Notes: generated by a model not told the origin, from the sequence alone. A stretch of DNA of 35,883 bases from Gammaproteobacteria bacterium (GCA_011523765.1 WTGA01000130.1:1-35883); one strand, 5' to 3'. Shown: positions 8,726-17,852, counted from the first letter of the stretch. Made by a program: numbers and translations.

Positions 8726-9640
8726 ATGCCAAAACGTCATGCCAAGACTATCAGCTTGTTTGACTTCATGCAACAATACCCCGCTGAACAGGACGCTATC
8801 GGGTACTTCGAGAAAACCCGATGGGGGGACGAGCCGTTCTGTACCAAATGCGGGTGTGCAGGGCGCATCACCCCCCAGAAGAACTACAAGAAGGGGTACT
8901 GGTGCGGGGATTGCCGCAGTTACTTCAATGCCTTCACCAACACTCCATTGGAACACAGCCGGGTGGATGCCCGTAAATGGATGTTTGCAGCGTATCTGTT
9001 AATGACGGCCAGAAAAGGTATCTCGGCCATGCAGTTGTCCAAGGAACTGGATGTCAGCTACCCCACGGCTTGGTATATGCTTCACCGCTTGCGGGTGGCT
9101 TGTGGAAGTGATCAGGAAGCCCTGAGCGGTGACGTTGAGATTGATGCCGGTTATTTGGGTGGCAAGGAGTCCAACAAACACGCCAACAAGAAGTTGAAGG
9201 CCGGGCGCGGGACCGTAGGCAAGCAGCCCGTGCTGGGGATGAGACAACGCAAGGGGAAGGTCAAGGCCATGGTGGTGAAGGGAGAGGACAAGAAAACCGT
9301 GTACAATGCCATTCATGCCCACGTTGAGACCCGTTCCCCGATTTATGCCGATGATCACAAGGGGTATCGAGGGACCGGGGAACTCTTCTATCACCATGAA
9401 AGCGTCAATCATTCAACCAGGGAGCACGTGAACGGTATGGCCCATACGAACGGCATCGAATCCGTTTGGGCCTTGCTCAAGCGCGGCTTCAATGGTATCT
9501 ACCACAATTGGAGCCGGAAGCACTGCCAGAAGTATGTCAATGAGTTCACCTTCCGGCTGAACGAGGGAAATTGTTCACGTGATACCCAGGACCGTCTGGA
9601 CAGCCTGTTCGGGGCGATGCCGGGCAAGAATCACCTATGA
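8726..9640 (+). CDS. IS1595-family (ISXO2-like) transposase
   Basis: The 304-residue protein has the order expected of the family. An N-terminal zinc ribbon uses C39/C42 and C60/C63 (FCTKC, WCGDC). A helix-turn-helix-like segment follows near 100-122 (LSKELDVSYPTAWYML). The ISXO2-type catalytic domain then has D140 in VEIDAGYLGGKE, the aspartates of YADDHKGY (209-210), and HTNGIESVWALLKRG supplying N242/E245 and a downstream lysine. The reading frame is intact, so the element may be active. The ATG at 8726 is in frame and the protein is of usual length. It is divergent from the Panacea gene. Confidence 0.93.
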   Translation: MPKRHAKTISLFDFMQQYPAEQDAIGYFEKTRWGDEPFCTKCGCAGRITPQKNYKKGYWCGDCRSYFNAFTNTPLEHSRVDARKWMFAAYLLMTARKGISAMQLSKELDVSYPTAWYMLHRLRVACGSDQEALSGDVEIDAGYLGGKESNKHANKKLKAGRGTVGKQPVLGMRQRKGKVKAMVVKGEDKKTVYNAIHAHVETRSPIYADDHKGYRGTGELFYHHESVNHSTREHVNGMAHTNGIESVWALLKRGFNGIYHNWSRKHCQKYVNEFTFRLNEGNCSRDTQDRLDSLFGAMPGKNHL

Positions 9641-9655
9641 GATACTGACCTCACC

Positions 9656-9829
9656 ATGAATCAAACGAAACTGGACCAGGCCATTGAGGGAATCATGAGG
9701 ATGCGCTCCATCCCTCACAAACGACCAAAGAAACCGACCAGGAAAGACCTGGAGCGACGATTCAAACTGAAGATAGATGACAAGGGAAAGCCGGTTATGC
9801 AGGAGGTGGAGCTCGATGAAAACGTATAA
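9656..9829 (+). CDS. Small basic protein downstream of IS1595 transposase
   Basis: This 57-codon ORF, too short for the ORF track, begins 15 bases after the transposase stop. It encodes a highly charged protein: an N-terminal amphipathic segment (TKLDQAIEGIMRM), a Pro/Lys/Arg-rich middle (HKRPKKPTRKDLERR) and an acidic tail. No known domain is recognised. Its close spacing and lysine-rich character suggest it is a passenger or accessory gene of the insertion sequence, translated with the transposase. The track's antisense ORF over the same bases has a less protein-like composition. Confidence 0.5.
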   Translation: MNQTKLDQAIEGIMRMRSIPHKRPKKPTRKDLERRFKLKIDDKGKPVMQEVELDENV

Positions 9830-9943
9830 ATATTTGGTATGATCTTTGGCCTTGATGGCTTCTTCCATTGCTAATGCAGCTGGTTATAGAAGAAATAGAG
9901 CAGGAAGTCATCGACCCTTGTTTCCGTACAATAATCCGCTGTT

Positions 9944-10705
9944 TTGAGCCGGCCTGATTCGAGCAAGGTCTTGCTGGTGACCGGGGCAGGAAGGGGCATC
10001 GGCGCTGCCACGGCGGTTTTGGCCGCGGGCCAGGGATGGCGGGTGGTGGTCAATTATTTCAGGGATGAATCCTCGGCAACCCGGATAGTCCGCACCATAC
10101 GGCAAAACGGCGGAGCCGCCCTCTGCTCCCAGGCGGACATTTCCGATGAAGATTCCGTGATCAACCTCTTCGAAACCGTGGATTCTGAGTTTGGCCGGCT
10201 GGATGGCCTGGTCAACAATGCAGGGATCCTGGAGACCCAAATGCGACTGGAGTCCATGGATGGCGACCGGCTGGACCGGGTGTTCGCCACCAATGTGCGG
10301 GGCAGTTTTCTGTGTGCCCGTGAAGCCGTGAAGAGAATGTCCGTCCGGCATGGCGGGCACGGAGGGTCCATCGTCAATGTGTCTTCGGCCGCCTCCAGGC
10401 TGGGGTCGGCGAATGAGTATATTGATTACGCGGCCTCAAAGGGCGCCCTCGACACCATGACCATTGGCCTTGCCCGGGAAGTGGCGGCCGACGGCATTCG
10501 GGTCAATGCGGTTCGTCCCGGTTTGATCGAAACAGACATTCATGCCCGGGGCGGCGAACCGGGACGTCCTGAACGCCTTCAAAAGCACATCCCGATGAAA
10601 CGTCCGGGCCGGGCCGGGGAGGTGGCGGAAGCCATCGTGTGGCTGCTGTCTGAGCAGGCATCCTACTGTACGGGCGCATTCCTGGAGTGCGCTGGCGGAC
10701 GATAG
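9944..10705 (+). CDS. YgfF-like SDR-family oxidoreductase
   Basis: This is a 253-residue classical short-chain dehydrogenase. The NADP loop TGAGRGIG is at 13-20, NNAG at 91-94, and the active-site Ser and Tyr/Lys are in NVSSAASRLGS (147-148) and YAASK (Y162, K166). The stretches SRLGS.EY.DYAASKGA and RVNAVRPGLIETDIHA.GGEPGR are strongly reminiscent of E. coli YgfF, which is an uncharacterised oxidoreductase. The only suitable start is a TTG at 9944 immediately before the fold; no good ribosome site is visible. The insertion sequence ends close upstream and may have displaced the original promoter. The next gene begins 32 bases downstream. Confidence 0.88.
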   Translation: MSRPDSSKVLLVTGAGRGIGAATAVLAAGQGWRVVVNYFRDESSATRIVRTIRQNGGAALCSQADISDEDSVINLFETVDSEFGRLDGLVNNAGILETQMRLESMDGDRLDRVFATNVRGSFLCAREAVKRMSVRHGGHGGSIVNVSSAASRLGSANEYIDYAASKGALDTMTIGLAREVAADGIRVNAVRPGLIETDIHARGGEPGRPERLQKHIPMKRPGRAGEVAEAIVWLLSEQASYCTGAFLECAGGR

Positions 10706-10737
10706 GGTGCCAGGATGCCGGACCCGGGTGACCGGTC

Positions 10738-11388
10738 ATGAAGAACTGGCTGTTTAACCAAAACCCGACGCTGGTCTATGTGCATGACCCCATGTGCAGC
10801 TGGTGTTGGGGGTTCCGGCCTGCATGGCAGGCACTGAGGTCCGGCCTGCCGGATGAGATCACGGTCGTTCGGCTGCTGGGCGGGCTGGCCCCGGACTCGG
10901 AGGTTCCCATGTCCGGGGAAATGTGCGGATATTTGAAAAGCGTCTGGGAGAAAATCGAGGACTGTATTCCCGGAACCGAATTCAATTATGATTTCTGGAC
11001 CCGGTGCACTCCCAGGAGGTCCACCTATCCTGCCTGTCGGGGGGTCATTGCCGCCCGGGAACAGGGTGCCGAGCATGATGAGGGCATGACCCACGCGATT
11101 CAACGGGCTTACTATCTGCAGGCGGAAAACCCGTCCGACCATTCCACCCTGACGAAGCTGGCGGGCTCCCTTGGGCTGGACAGTGAACGCTTTGCCGCAG
11201 TACTGGGTTCAGAAGAAACCAGCCAAACCCTCCTTGGCGAGATCAGCCGGTCCCGGCAAATCGGGATTCAGGGGTTTCCCGGCCTGGTATTCGCTGCGGA
11301 CAACCGGATTACACCGATACGCATCGACTACCATCGTCCCGGTCGCATGCTGCAGGAGATCCGCTCCCGTCTGAAAACACGAAAATGA
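10738..11388 (+). CDS. DsbA-family thioredoxin-like protein
   Basis: The 216-residue protein has a thioredoxin fold with a CxxC active site, MCSWCWGF (C20, C23), followed by an inserted helical domain and a C-terminal thioredoxin half with the cis-proline loop IQGFPGLVF. This is the pattern of the DsbA/FrnE-like protein-disulfide isomerase relatives. There is no signal peptide, so it is probably cytoplasmic and not a periplasmic DsbA. The start is an ATG at 10738. It follows the YgfF-like gene on the same strand and converges on an MDR dehydrogenase. The physiological substrate is unknown. Confidence 0.85.
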   Translation: MKNWLFNQNPTLVYVHDPMCSWCWGFRPAWQALRSGLPDEITVVRLLGGLAPDSEVPMSGEMCGYLKSVWEKIEDCIPGTEFNYDFWTRCTPRRSTYPACRGVIAAREQGAEHDEGMTHAIQRAYYLQAENPSDHSTLTKLAGSLGLDSERFAAVLGSEETSQTLLGEISRSRQIGIQGFPGLVFAADNRITPIRIDYHRPGRMLQEIRSRLKTRK

Positions 11389-11407
11389 TGGAGCACGGCA
11401 CCCGGTT

Positions 11408-12517
11408 TCAGGGGATGCCATCGCGCTGGCCGGCAGCCTGCCATTTCGCATCCGGCTGCATGACGAGGTTCCCGAAATGCGCCTTCCGCATAAAGGCTTT
11501 CTGGGCTTCGTGGAATCGTGAAAGCGGGTAGGTGCCGGCCAGCAGCGGCCTCAATTTGCCGGTTTCGATCAGGTCGACAAGCTTCCGGAAACAGGCCCGC
11601 GTGCCCTGTGATGAACCATGCATCTCAAGGTGTTTCAGGTATAGAGTCCTCAAATCCAGCTGGACAGCGGGTCCTGCTATGGCACCGCTGGTCGCATAGC
11701 GCCCCTCGGCCTTGAGCAGATTGATAACGTCGCGGAAAAGGGGGCCGGCGACGACATCGAGCACGACATCGATCGGCCGCCCGCCCGCTGCGGACCGGAC
11801 GGCCCGGAACAGGCTTCCGTCATCCCGGGTGATGACCGCTTCAGGGTCGAGTGTTGAGACAGCCTCGGCCTTCGGTTGTGATGTGACCGCGATGGGATGG
11901 GCGCCCCGGGCCTTGCAAAGCTGCACCAGGGCGGACCCGACCCCCCCGGACGCGCCGGTTACGAGAACCAGCTCGCCCTCCGCAACCCGTGCCCGGTCGA
12001 TCATCTGTTCGGCGGTCATGTAGGCGCAGCAGAAGGTTGCCAGTTCCGCGTCGGTCATCCCGGATTGAATCGGATGGGCATTCTCCGCGGGGACGGCGGC
12101 ATACTCGGCATATCCGCCATCGCGTCCGTGCCCGATGTAATCAATGTCCGCCAGGCTGTCAGTTTCCGCATTGTAGATCGAGAAATCGACGAGAACCCGT
12201 TCGCCGATGCGCCGGCGGCCCACATCCGCTCCGACCGCGACGATACGTCCGACGGTATCGGTGCCCTGGACCCGGGGAAACTCGAGCGTCGACTCATGGC
12301 CCCGACGCCAACTGGCCGTTGCATCGGGGTCCTCGTCCGTGCCGTAAGCCCCTTCGCGCACCCAGACATCCGTATTGTTCATGCCGCAGGCCGCGACTTC
12401 GATCAGCACTTCTGTGGAGGCCGGAACCGGAACCGGGTGGTCGTCGACAACCGCCAGTTTCTCCAGCCCGCCATGTCCGGTGAGAAGAACGGCTTGCATG
12501 GTTTCAGGGACGGGCAC
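11408..12517 (-). CDS. MDR-family alcohol dehydrogenase / quinone oxidoreductase
   Basis: This is a medium-chain dehydrogenase of about 369 residues. The GroES-like N-terminal half contains AACGMNNTDVW, and the Rossmann half carries VTGASGGVGSALVQLCKARGA. The catalytic zinc cysteine cluster of classical alcohol dehydrogenases is not obvious, so quinone-oxidoreductase-type chemistry is possible. I keep the GTG start at 12517 because GGAG lies 7 bases upstream; an ATG at 12499 (MQAVLLTGHGG) is the alternative. It lies 54 bases downstream of a flavin reductase on the same strand, so the two may form a small redox operon. Confidence 0.88.
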   Translation of the reverse strand: MPVPETMQAVLLTGHGGLEKLAVVDDHPVPVPASTEVLIEVAACGMNNTDVWVREGAYGTDEDPDATASWRRGHESTLEFPRVQGTDTVGRIVAVGADVGRRRIGERVLVDFSIYNAETDSLADIDYIGHGRDGGYAEYAAVPAENAHPIQSGMTDAELATFCCAYMTAEQMIDRARVAEGELVLVTGASGGVGSALVQLCKARGAHPIAVTSQPKAEAVSTLDPEAVITRDDGSLFRAVRSAAGGRPIDVVLDVVAGPLFRDVINLLKAEGRYATSGAIAGPAVQLDLRTLYLKHLEMHGSSQGTRACFRKLVDLIETGKLRPLLAGTYPLSRFHEAQKAFMRKAHFGNLVMQPDAKWQAAGQRDGIP

Positions 12518-12571
12518 GGTTCAACTCCATGGGCTGGTCATGAAAAGAGTGGCCGGGCAGCAATCCGGTGG

Positions 12572-13186
12572 TCACGCCGGTCGTTTGGCAAACAACACCT
12601 CGCCAAACGTAGAGTACTGGTTTGCGCCCAATCGGGACAGCGGGTGGATTTTGTCCGGCAGTATTTCGAGGCGGCCCTTTGCGTTCACCCGGGTACAGGC
12701 GTCCTGGACATAGATATTTCGGATTCTGCCGAATAACAGCGTTTGAGAATCGTTGCCGATTTCCTGGACCGCATAGACCGTGCACATCAATGCGATCTTT
12801 GCCGCCTTGAGTCTTGGCAGAGCATAGCCTTCGAAAGCTTCGGTCTCCAGGTTGCCTCGGGTGACTTCGGATTCGCCGGGGGGCAGGGTGGCCGATGAAA
12901 GATTCAGGGCAGGCAAATGCTCACAGCTGGCAATGTGTACGACGAACTCCGGACGCTCCATCACATTGGCCAAAGTGTCTTTTTTCGTGCCATCGTCCTG
13001 CCGGCCAATGGAGACCATCACCAACGGCGGGTCGCTGGAAACGGCATTGAAATACGAAAAAGGCGCCAGGTTATAATCACCGTTCTTGTTTTCGCTCAAA
13101 ATCCAGGCGATGGGCCGTGGCAATATGGTTTGGGTCATGGTGAAGTACACCTGGGGGGTGGAGAGCTCTTCAAGATTGATGAACAT
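12572..13186 (-). CDS. Flavin reductase family (FMN-binding split barrel)
   Basis: The product, about 204 residues, has the split-barrel flavin-binding pattern. LPRPIAWILSENKNGDYNLAPFSYFNAVSSDPP covers the FMN site (quoted in part: RPIAWILS, NLAPFSYF, SSDPPLVMVS), and FVVHIAS follows. Such proteins reduce flavin with NAD(P)H or bind flavin for a partner oxygenase. The partner is not evident, though an orphan Rieske oxygenase occurs 13 kb away. The ATG at 13186 (MFINLEEL) is preceded by AGGA at good spacing, so I prefer it to the track's start at 13213. The divergent tRNA-binding gene begins close upstream. Confidence 0.87.
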   Translation of the reverse strand: MFINLEELSTPQVYFTMTQTILPRPIAWILSENKNGDYNLAPFSYFNAVSSDPPLVMVSIGRQDDGTKKDTLANVMERPEFVVHIASCEHLPALNLSSATLPPGESEVTRGNLETEAFEGYALPRLKAAKIALMCTVYAVQEIGNDSQTLLFGRIRNIYVQDACTRVNAKGRLEILPDKIHPLSRLGANQYSTFGEVLFAKRPA

Positions 13187-13260
13187 GGGCAGTCCTGGTA
13201 GTGGCTGTACCATTCAAGAAACGGGGTTTCTCAAACAGCAATGGTTACGAATGGTTTGTC

Positions 13261-13599
13261 GTGAGCAATAGTAATGAATCCAATGATTTCCTGAAAGTGG
13301 AAATTCATGCGGGGACGGTATTGTCTGCCCGGGTGCATGGCAAGGCACGGAAACCCGCGTACGTGATGGAAATTGATTTTGGTGCCGGTCTTGGGACACG
13401 GATTTCTTCTGCCCAGATCACGGATTTTTACGGAACAGATGCCTTGGTTGGCAGGCAGGTCGTGGCCGTCACCAGTTTGCCGCCCTTGCGCGTGGCAGGG
13501 GTCAAATCGGAAGTTCTGGTGCTGGGGGCCGTTACCCCTGAAGGGGTGGTCCTGCTCGCCCCGGACCAAAAGGTGCCCAATGGATCCAGGGTAGCCTGA
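13261..13599 (+). CDS. csaA: CsaA-like tRNA-binding domain protein
   Basis: This is a single EMAP-II/OB-fold tRNA-binding domain. FLKVEIHAGTVLSA opens the domain, followed by AYVMEIDFG, SSAQITDFY and the C-terminal LAPDQKVPNGSRVA. Starting at the GTG at 13261 gives 112 residues, the normal CsaA length. The track start at 13201 would add 20 residues not typical of the family and overlap the divergent promoter region. CsaA homologues are proposed export chaperones or tRNA binders. The gene converges on proS, with a hairpin between them. Confidence 0.85.
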   Translation: MSNSNESNDFLKVEIHAGTVLSARVHGKARKPAYVMEIDFGAGLGTRISSAQITDFYGTDALVGRQVVAVTSLPPLRVAGVKSEVLVLGAVTPEGVVLLAPDQKVPNGSRVA

Positions 13600-13610
13600 G
13601 GCACGGGCAT

Positions 13611-13633
13611 CCGGTCCCCCATAGGCGGACCGG
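13611..13633. terminator. Hairpin between convergent csaA and proS
   Basis: The inverted repeat ccggtcc / ggaccgg forms a 7-base stem with a 9-base loop, between two convergent genes. It has no U-tract, so it is only a possible bidirectional terminator or pause site. Confidence 0.35.
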
Positions 13634-13655
13634 TGCGGGCGTTCGCCGGGGACGA

Positions 13656-15386
13656 TTATCCTGTGCCGGGGTTGTCCAGGCGTTGTCGGAGCGTCTCGAT
13701 GAGCGAGTGGAGCGGGATCTCTTCGCTTTTGCCGGCCGAGCGGTGACGGTATTCCGCCACTCCTTTCTCAAGGCCGCGGCCGCCGATGGCCAGCCGGTGG
13801 GGAATCCCGACAAGCTCCATATCGGCAAACATCACCCCCGGGCGTTCGTTGCGGTCATCCAGCAGCACCTCATAGCCACATTGTTGCAACCGGGCATAGA
13901 TTTCCATGGTTTTCTCCTTCACCCGCCCTGATTTGTGCAGGCCAATGGGCACCAGGGCGATGTCGAACGGTGAGAGGGAGGCTGGCCAGAGAATGCCCCG
14001 GTCATCATGGTTTTGTTCAATGGCCGCTGCGACCACCCGGGTGACGCCAATGCCATAGCATCCCATTTCCATATGGACCGTCTGGCCATTTTCGTCCAGC
14101 ACGGTGGCGTTCATGGCCTCGCTGTACTTTTTGCCCAACTGGAAGATGTGGCCGACTTCCACGCCACGGGCAATGCGGATGGTGCCCAGGCCGTCCGGGC
14201 TGGGGTCGCCTTCCTCTGCGTTTCGAAGGTCCTCAATGTGTTCCAGAGGAACATCCCGGTCCCAGTTAATGCCGAAGTAATGCTTGTCCTCGATATTGGC
14301 CCCGGCACTGAAGTCCGACATTTCCGCGACCGCCCTGTCCGCGATGAACGGAATCGGCAGATTGACGGGCCCGAGGGAGCCGGGCCCCGCACCAATGGTG
14401 GCCCGAATCTCGTGTTCTTCGGCCATGCGCAGCGGTGAAGCCACCATTGGCAGCCTGCCTGCTTTCAGCGGATTGAGCTGGTGGTCCCCCCGTACCAGCA
14501 GGGCGACAACGGGTTGCTCACAGTCTCCAGAGGCCCTGACCACCAGTGTCTTGATGGTTTTTTCGATGGGCAGATTGAATTTTTCTGTCAGGGCGGCGAT
14601 CGTCTTGGTGTCGGGGGTATTGACCAATTCCATTTTCTGTCCGGGTGCCGCGCGTGTGTGAGCCGGCGCAACCGCTTCAGCCAGGTCAATGTTGGCGGCA
14701 TAGTCGCTGCCACTGGAAAACGCAATGGCATCTTCCCCGGAATCCGCAAGCACATGAAATTCGTGGGAGGTGTCCCCGCCGATGCTGCCAGAGTCGGCAG
14801 CCACAGCGCGGTATTCCAGGCCCAGCCGATCAAAGATGGCGCAATAGGCCTGGTACATCACATCATAGGTTTCCTGCAAGGATTTACGGTCAGCATGAAA
14901 GGAATAAGCGTCCTTCATAATGAACTCCCGGCCCCGCATCACCCCAAAGCGGGGACGGATTTCATCGCGGAATTTTGTCTGGATCTGGTAGAAGTTTTGT
15001 GGCAGCTGGCGGTAGCTGCGAATTTCATTGTTGACGACCTGGGTAATGACCTCTTCATGGGTCGGCCCGAGGCAGAAATCCCGTTTGTGCCGGTCCTTCA
15101 GCCGCAAAAGCTCCAGGCCGTACGCTTCCCATCGGCCCGATTCGCGCCACAGCTCCGCGGGCTGGACACCCGGCAACAAGACTTCCTGGGCCCCGGAGCG
15201 GTTCATTTCCTCCCGGATGACATTCTTTACCTTGTTCAGGACACGCATGCCCATGGGCAGCCAATTGTAAATGCCGGCGGCAACCCGGCGGATTAATCCC
15301 GCACGCAGCATGAGCCGATGGGAAACGACCTCTGCATCAGCGGGGTTTTCTTTCAGTGTGGCCAGCAGTAATTGTGAGGTGCGCAT
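13656..15386 (-). CDS. proS: Prolyl-tRNA synthetase
   Basis: This class II aminoacyl-tRNA synthetase charges tRNA-Pro. The 576-residue length fits the bacterial type with an editing insertion. The catalytic core includes [24 protein letters not shown], motif 2 at 138-160 ([16 protein letters not shown]) and motif 3 [15 protein letters not shown]. The INS editing domain lies between motifs 2 and 3, at about 225-400, and the anticodon-binding domain occupies the C-terminus. The ATG at 15386 is at the expected place ([13 protein letters not shown]). A sigma70-like promoter lies 40 to 70 bases upstream. Confidence 0.97.
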   Translation of the reverse strand: MRTSQLLLATLKENPADAEVVSHRLMLRAGLIRRVAAGIYNWLPMGMRVLNKVKNVIREEMNRSGAQEVLLPGVQPAELWRESGRWEAYGLELLRLKDRHKRDFCLGPTHEEVITQVVNNEIRSYRQLPQNFYQIQTKFRDEIRPRFGVMRGREFIMKDAYSFHADRKSLQETYDVMYQAYCAIFDRLGLEYRAVAADSGSIGGDTSHEFHVLADSGEDAIAFSSGSDYAANIDLAEAVAPAHTRAAPGQKMELVNTPDTKTIAALTEKFNLPIEKTIKTLVVRASGDCEQPVVALLVRGDHQLNPLKAGRLPMVASPLRMAEEHEIRATIGAGPGSLGPVNLPIPFIADRAVAEMSDFSAGANIEDKHYFGINWDRDVPLEHIEDLRNAEEGDPSPDGLGTIRIARGVEVGHIFQLGKKYSEAMNATVLDENGQTVHMEMGCYGIGVTRVVAAAIEQNHDDRGILWPASLSPFDIALVPIGLHKSGRVKEKTMEIYARLQQCGYEVLLDDRNERPGVMFADMELVGIPHRLAIGGRGLEKGVAEYRHRSAGKSEEIPLHSLIETLRQRLDNPGTG

Positions 15387-15427
15387 AGTCTCGAACGTCG
15401 ATATTCTGGTCGTGAACCGGACGTTAC

Positions 15428-15456
15428 GTTATACGGTTTATCGCGTATAGATGCAA
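15428..15456 (-). promoter_or_regulatory. Possible sigma70 promoter of proS
   Basis: Read on the minus strand, TTGCAT and TATAAC are separated by exactly 17 bases, and TATAAC lies about 42 bases before the proS ATG. The -10 matches the consensus at five of six positions and the -35 at three of six. No experimental support is available. Confidence 0.4.
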
Positions 15457-15659
15457 TCATTGCCGTTTGATTTTGCCCGGCCACTCCGGCCGGTTCCCGT
15501 TCCCGGCGTATTGCGGAACACGGGCCCATGCCTGGACAGGTTCCTCACAAAGATTGTACAGTCGGCTATGGTTGCTGGCAGGTTGATCCTCATGTCTTGC
15601 GGGAAGAAATGGCCTTGTGGAGCGGCCGGCCAGGGAAATCATCGGGCGAAGAGCAATCG

Positions 15660-16709
15660 ATGAACCCGGTTCTGGTCGAGGTTCACCGAAAAAACCGGGT
15701 TGAGTCCTGTCATCGCGGCAGTGCCATCGCGGTCAGCTGTACGGGGGAACCGGTATTTTCAATCGGCAATACCGAACGGAACATCTATCCGCGTTCCGCT
15801 CTGAAGCTGTTTCAGGCAATTCCGCTGATCGAGACCGGTGCCGCGGACCACTATGGTTTGACCAAAGAGGAAATCGCGCTGGCTTGTGCGTCCCACAATG
15901 GCGAGAACCGGCATGCATCCGCGGTGGAAAAATGGCTGGCCCGGTTGGGCCTGTCAGCCGATGACCTCGAAAACGGACCTGCGTTTCCCATGTTTGATCC
16001 GGCAAGGTGCCGGATGATTTCCGACCGGTCAGGCCCTACCCGGTTGCACCACAATTGCTCGGGAAAGCATGCAGGCATGCTTGCGCTTTCGAAGTATATC
16101 CATGCCGGTACCAGTGGCTACAGTGAATACGACCATCCCAGCCAGGTCGCTTGGATGAATATCTTGTCCGAATTGGTGGATGTGGATATCCGGAGTCTGG
16201 AGTGGGAGCGGGACGGCTGCGGGTTGCCTGCAATCTGCATGCCCATGGAGCGGCTCGCCTATGGGTGCGCATTATTTGCCCGGCCGGACAGGGTGGGAGG
16301 AACCAGGGGGCAGGCCATGTTGAAAATCTTGCGGGCCATTGCTTCCCGGCCCGACATGGTGGCGGGTACGGACCGATGCGATACGGCCGTCCTGGTGGCC
16401 ACTTCAGGAAAAATCATCGTAAAAACCGGTGCCGAAGCGGTCTATGCGGGGATGGTTCCCGGGCAGGGAGTGGGATTTGCGCTCAAAATTGATGATGGGG
16501 CCTCCAGGGGAAGCGAAGTGGCCCTGGGGGCGCTGCTGAAACAGATTGGGGCACTGGACGGCCTCCCCTGCCGGGGTCTGGACAGGTATTTCCAGCCGGA
16601 AATCATGAACAGCCAGGGAAGATTGACAGGCCGGATTTTGCCTTCTGCTGCCTGGAGCACACGCCGGACCCCCTGCACTGCACCGGGATATTCAACGAAA
16701 AAACCCTGA
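15660..16709 (+). CDS. Asparaginase (asparaginase II family)
   Basis: The 349-residue protein belongs to the asparaginase family distinct from E. coli AnsA/AnsB. Marks are the RGS.IAVSC start, IYPRSALKLFQAIPLIE, LACASHNGE, LHHNCSGKHAGML, ERDGCGLPA and the C-terminal NSQGRLTGRI. It would hydrolyse L-asparagine to aspartate and ammonia. I chose the ATG at 15660 (MNPVLVEVHR) because conservation begins there; the track adds 44 unrelated residues. After LTGRI, the usual end of the family, about 24 unrelated residues follow. The ORF overlaps the convergent threonine aldolase by 18 bases, so the ancestral stop may have been lost. Confidence 0.88.
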   Translation: MNPVLVEVHRKNRVESCHRGSAIAVSCTGEPVFSIGNTERNIYPRSALKLFQAIPLIETGAADHYGLTKEEIALACASHNGENRHASAVEKWLARLGLSADDLENGPAFPMFDPARCRMISDRSGPTRLHHNCSGKHAGMLALSKYIHAGTSGYSEYDHPSQVAWMNILSELVDVDIRSLEWERDGCGLPAICMPMERLAYGCALFARPDRVGGTRGQAMLKILRAIASRPDMVAGTDRCDTAVLVATSGKIIVKTGAEAVYAGMVPGQGVGFALKIDDGASRGSEVALGALLKQIGALDGLPCRGLDRYFQPEIMNSQGRLTGRILPSAAWSTRRTPCTAPGYSTKKP

Positions 16710-17714
16710 AAGCCGGTCTGCCGCCATCTCGATATCTTCCCTGCCGAGGTCTTTGTGGGTCACCATGCGCAGGAGCTTGCGGCCACCAAACAGGACATTG
16801 TTGTCCCGGCCGAATTCCAGGAATGATTCATTCCGGCCGCTGTGAAGTTCCAGGAACAGAATATTGGTATGGGCGCTTTCATGGACAAAATGAATGTCCG
16901 GGAACCGCTTCAGCCTTTCCCACAAACAACGGGCCAGATCATGGTCTTCCTGCAAGCGGGCAACATTGTTTTCAAGGGCGAAAAGCCCTGCGGCTGCAAG
17001 CATTCCCGACTGCCGCATGCCGCCGCCCACGGTTTTTCGCCAACGAAGGGCCCTTCGGATGAAATCTTCCGACCCGCATAATACCGACCCGACCGGGGCG
17101 CCCAGGCCCTTGGAAAGGCAAACTGAAACCGTATCAAACAGGTGTGTGATCTCTGAAACATCAACGCCAAGCTGTACGGCCGCATTGAAGACTCTTGCAC
17201 CATCGAGGTGAAGGCCCAGATTATGTGCCCGGCAGAGGTCCGAGGCTTCCCGGATATAAGCGGTGGGGACCGCCCGTCCCTCGGTGGTCGTGTTTTCAAG
17301 TGCCAGGAGCCGTGTTTTGGCAAAATGGATGTCTTCTTCCTTGATCACCTGTTCAACCCGGGCGAGGTCAAGAATGCCGTCGGGCCGCCGTTCCAGGGGT
17401 TGGGGCTGAATGCCTCCCAGCACGGCCGCACCGCCGCCTTCGTATTGGTAGGTGTGTGCATTTTGGGCAACAATATATTCATCGCCCCGCTGGCAGTGGC
17501 TGAGCAAGGCAACCAGATTGCTTTGCGTCCCCGAAGGAAAGTACAGGGCCGCTTCATGCCCGGTCAAGTCGGCAAGATGTTTCTGAAGAGCGGTGACGGT
17601 CGGGTCTTCTCCGTATACATCATCGCCCAGTTCGGCTTCCAGCATGGCGCGTTTCATGCCCGCGCATGGCTGGGTTACAGTATCGCTTCTTAAATCAATT
17701 ACGGGATCAGTCAT
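16692..17714 (-). CDS. ltaE: Low-specificity L-threonine aldolase
   Basis: This PLP-dependent enzyme splits L-threonine and L-allo-threonine to glycine and acetaldehyde. The 340-residue product shows DLRSDTVTQP at 7-16, GDDVYGEDPT, YFPSGTQSN, LHLDGARVFNA and the PLP lysine in CLSKGLGAPVGS (K202). I use the ATG at 17714 (MTDPVIDLRSD) in place of the TTG in the track. It overlaps the end of the convergent asparaginase by 18 bases and is divergent from a membrane-protein gene. It could supply glycine alongside the serA route, but no shared regulation is visible. Confidence 0.95.
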   Translation of the reverse strand: MTDPVIDLRSDTVTQPCAGMKRAMLEAELGDDVYGEDPTVTALQKHLADLTGHEAALYFPSGTQSNLVALLSHCQRGDEYIVAQNAHTYQYEGGGAAVLGGIQPQPLERRPDGILDLARVEQVIKEEDIHFAKTRLLALENTTTEGRAVPTAYIREASDLCRAHNLGLHLDGARVFNAAVQLGVDVSEITHLFDTVSVCLSKGLGAPVGSVLCGSEDFIRRALRWRKTVGGGMRQSGMLAAAGLFALENNVARLQEDHDLARCLWERLKRFPDIHFVHESAHTNILFLELHSGRNESFLEFGRDNNVLFGGRKLLRMVTHKDLGREDIEMAADRLSGFFR

Positions 17715-17852
17715 GGACAAGTTTTCAGGGTCAATTGCAATGCCGGAAAGAACGGTGCTTCACTACACCTTGCAGCAGCCTATTCTAATCCACCGGGAGG
17801 ACAACGGGTATCCCTTTCAGCCGCAAGCCGACAGGCCGTCACCGGGATTGGC

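Larger units (their letters stand above)
8726..9829 (+). mobile_element. IS1595-family insertion sequence (ends not resolved)
   Basis: The transposase and the small ORF that follows it form the coding part of an insertion sequence. The coordinates given are only the coding span. I searched both flanks by eye for inverted terminal repeats and an 8-base target duplication and found no convincing pair. A possible left end is the ggaacattagttgaca region near 8651, but no matching right end is seen before the next gene at 9944. The element may be degraded at its right end. Confidence 0.65.

Noticed and set aside
9635-9868. 77-residue minus-strand ORF after the transposase
   Set aside because: It is antisense to the transposase end and the small lysine-rich ORF. 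The composition is not protein-like beyond its first residues.
8651-9900. Inverted terminal repeats of the IS (ggaacattagttgaca against the ctaatg region near 9870)
   Set aside because: Only about six bases match without good spacing; not above chance.
10738-11388. DsbA partner for DsbB at 28 kb
   Set aside because: No signal peptide is visible, so the protein is not expected in the periplasm.
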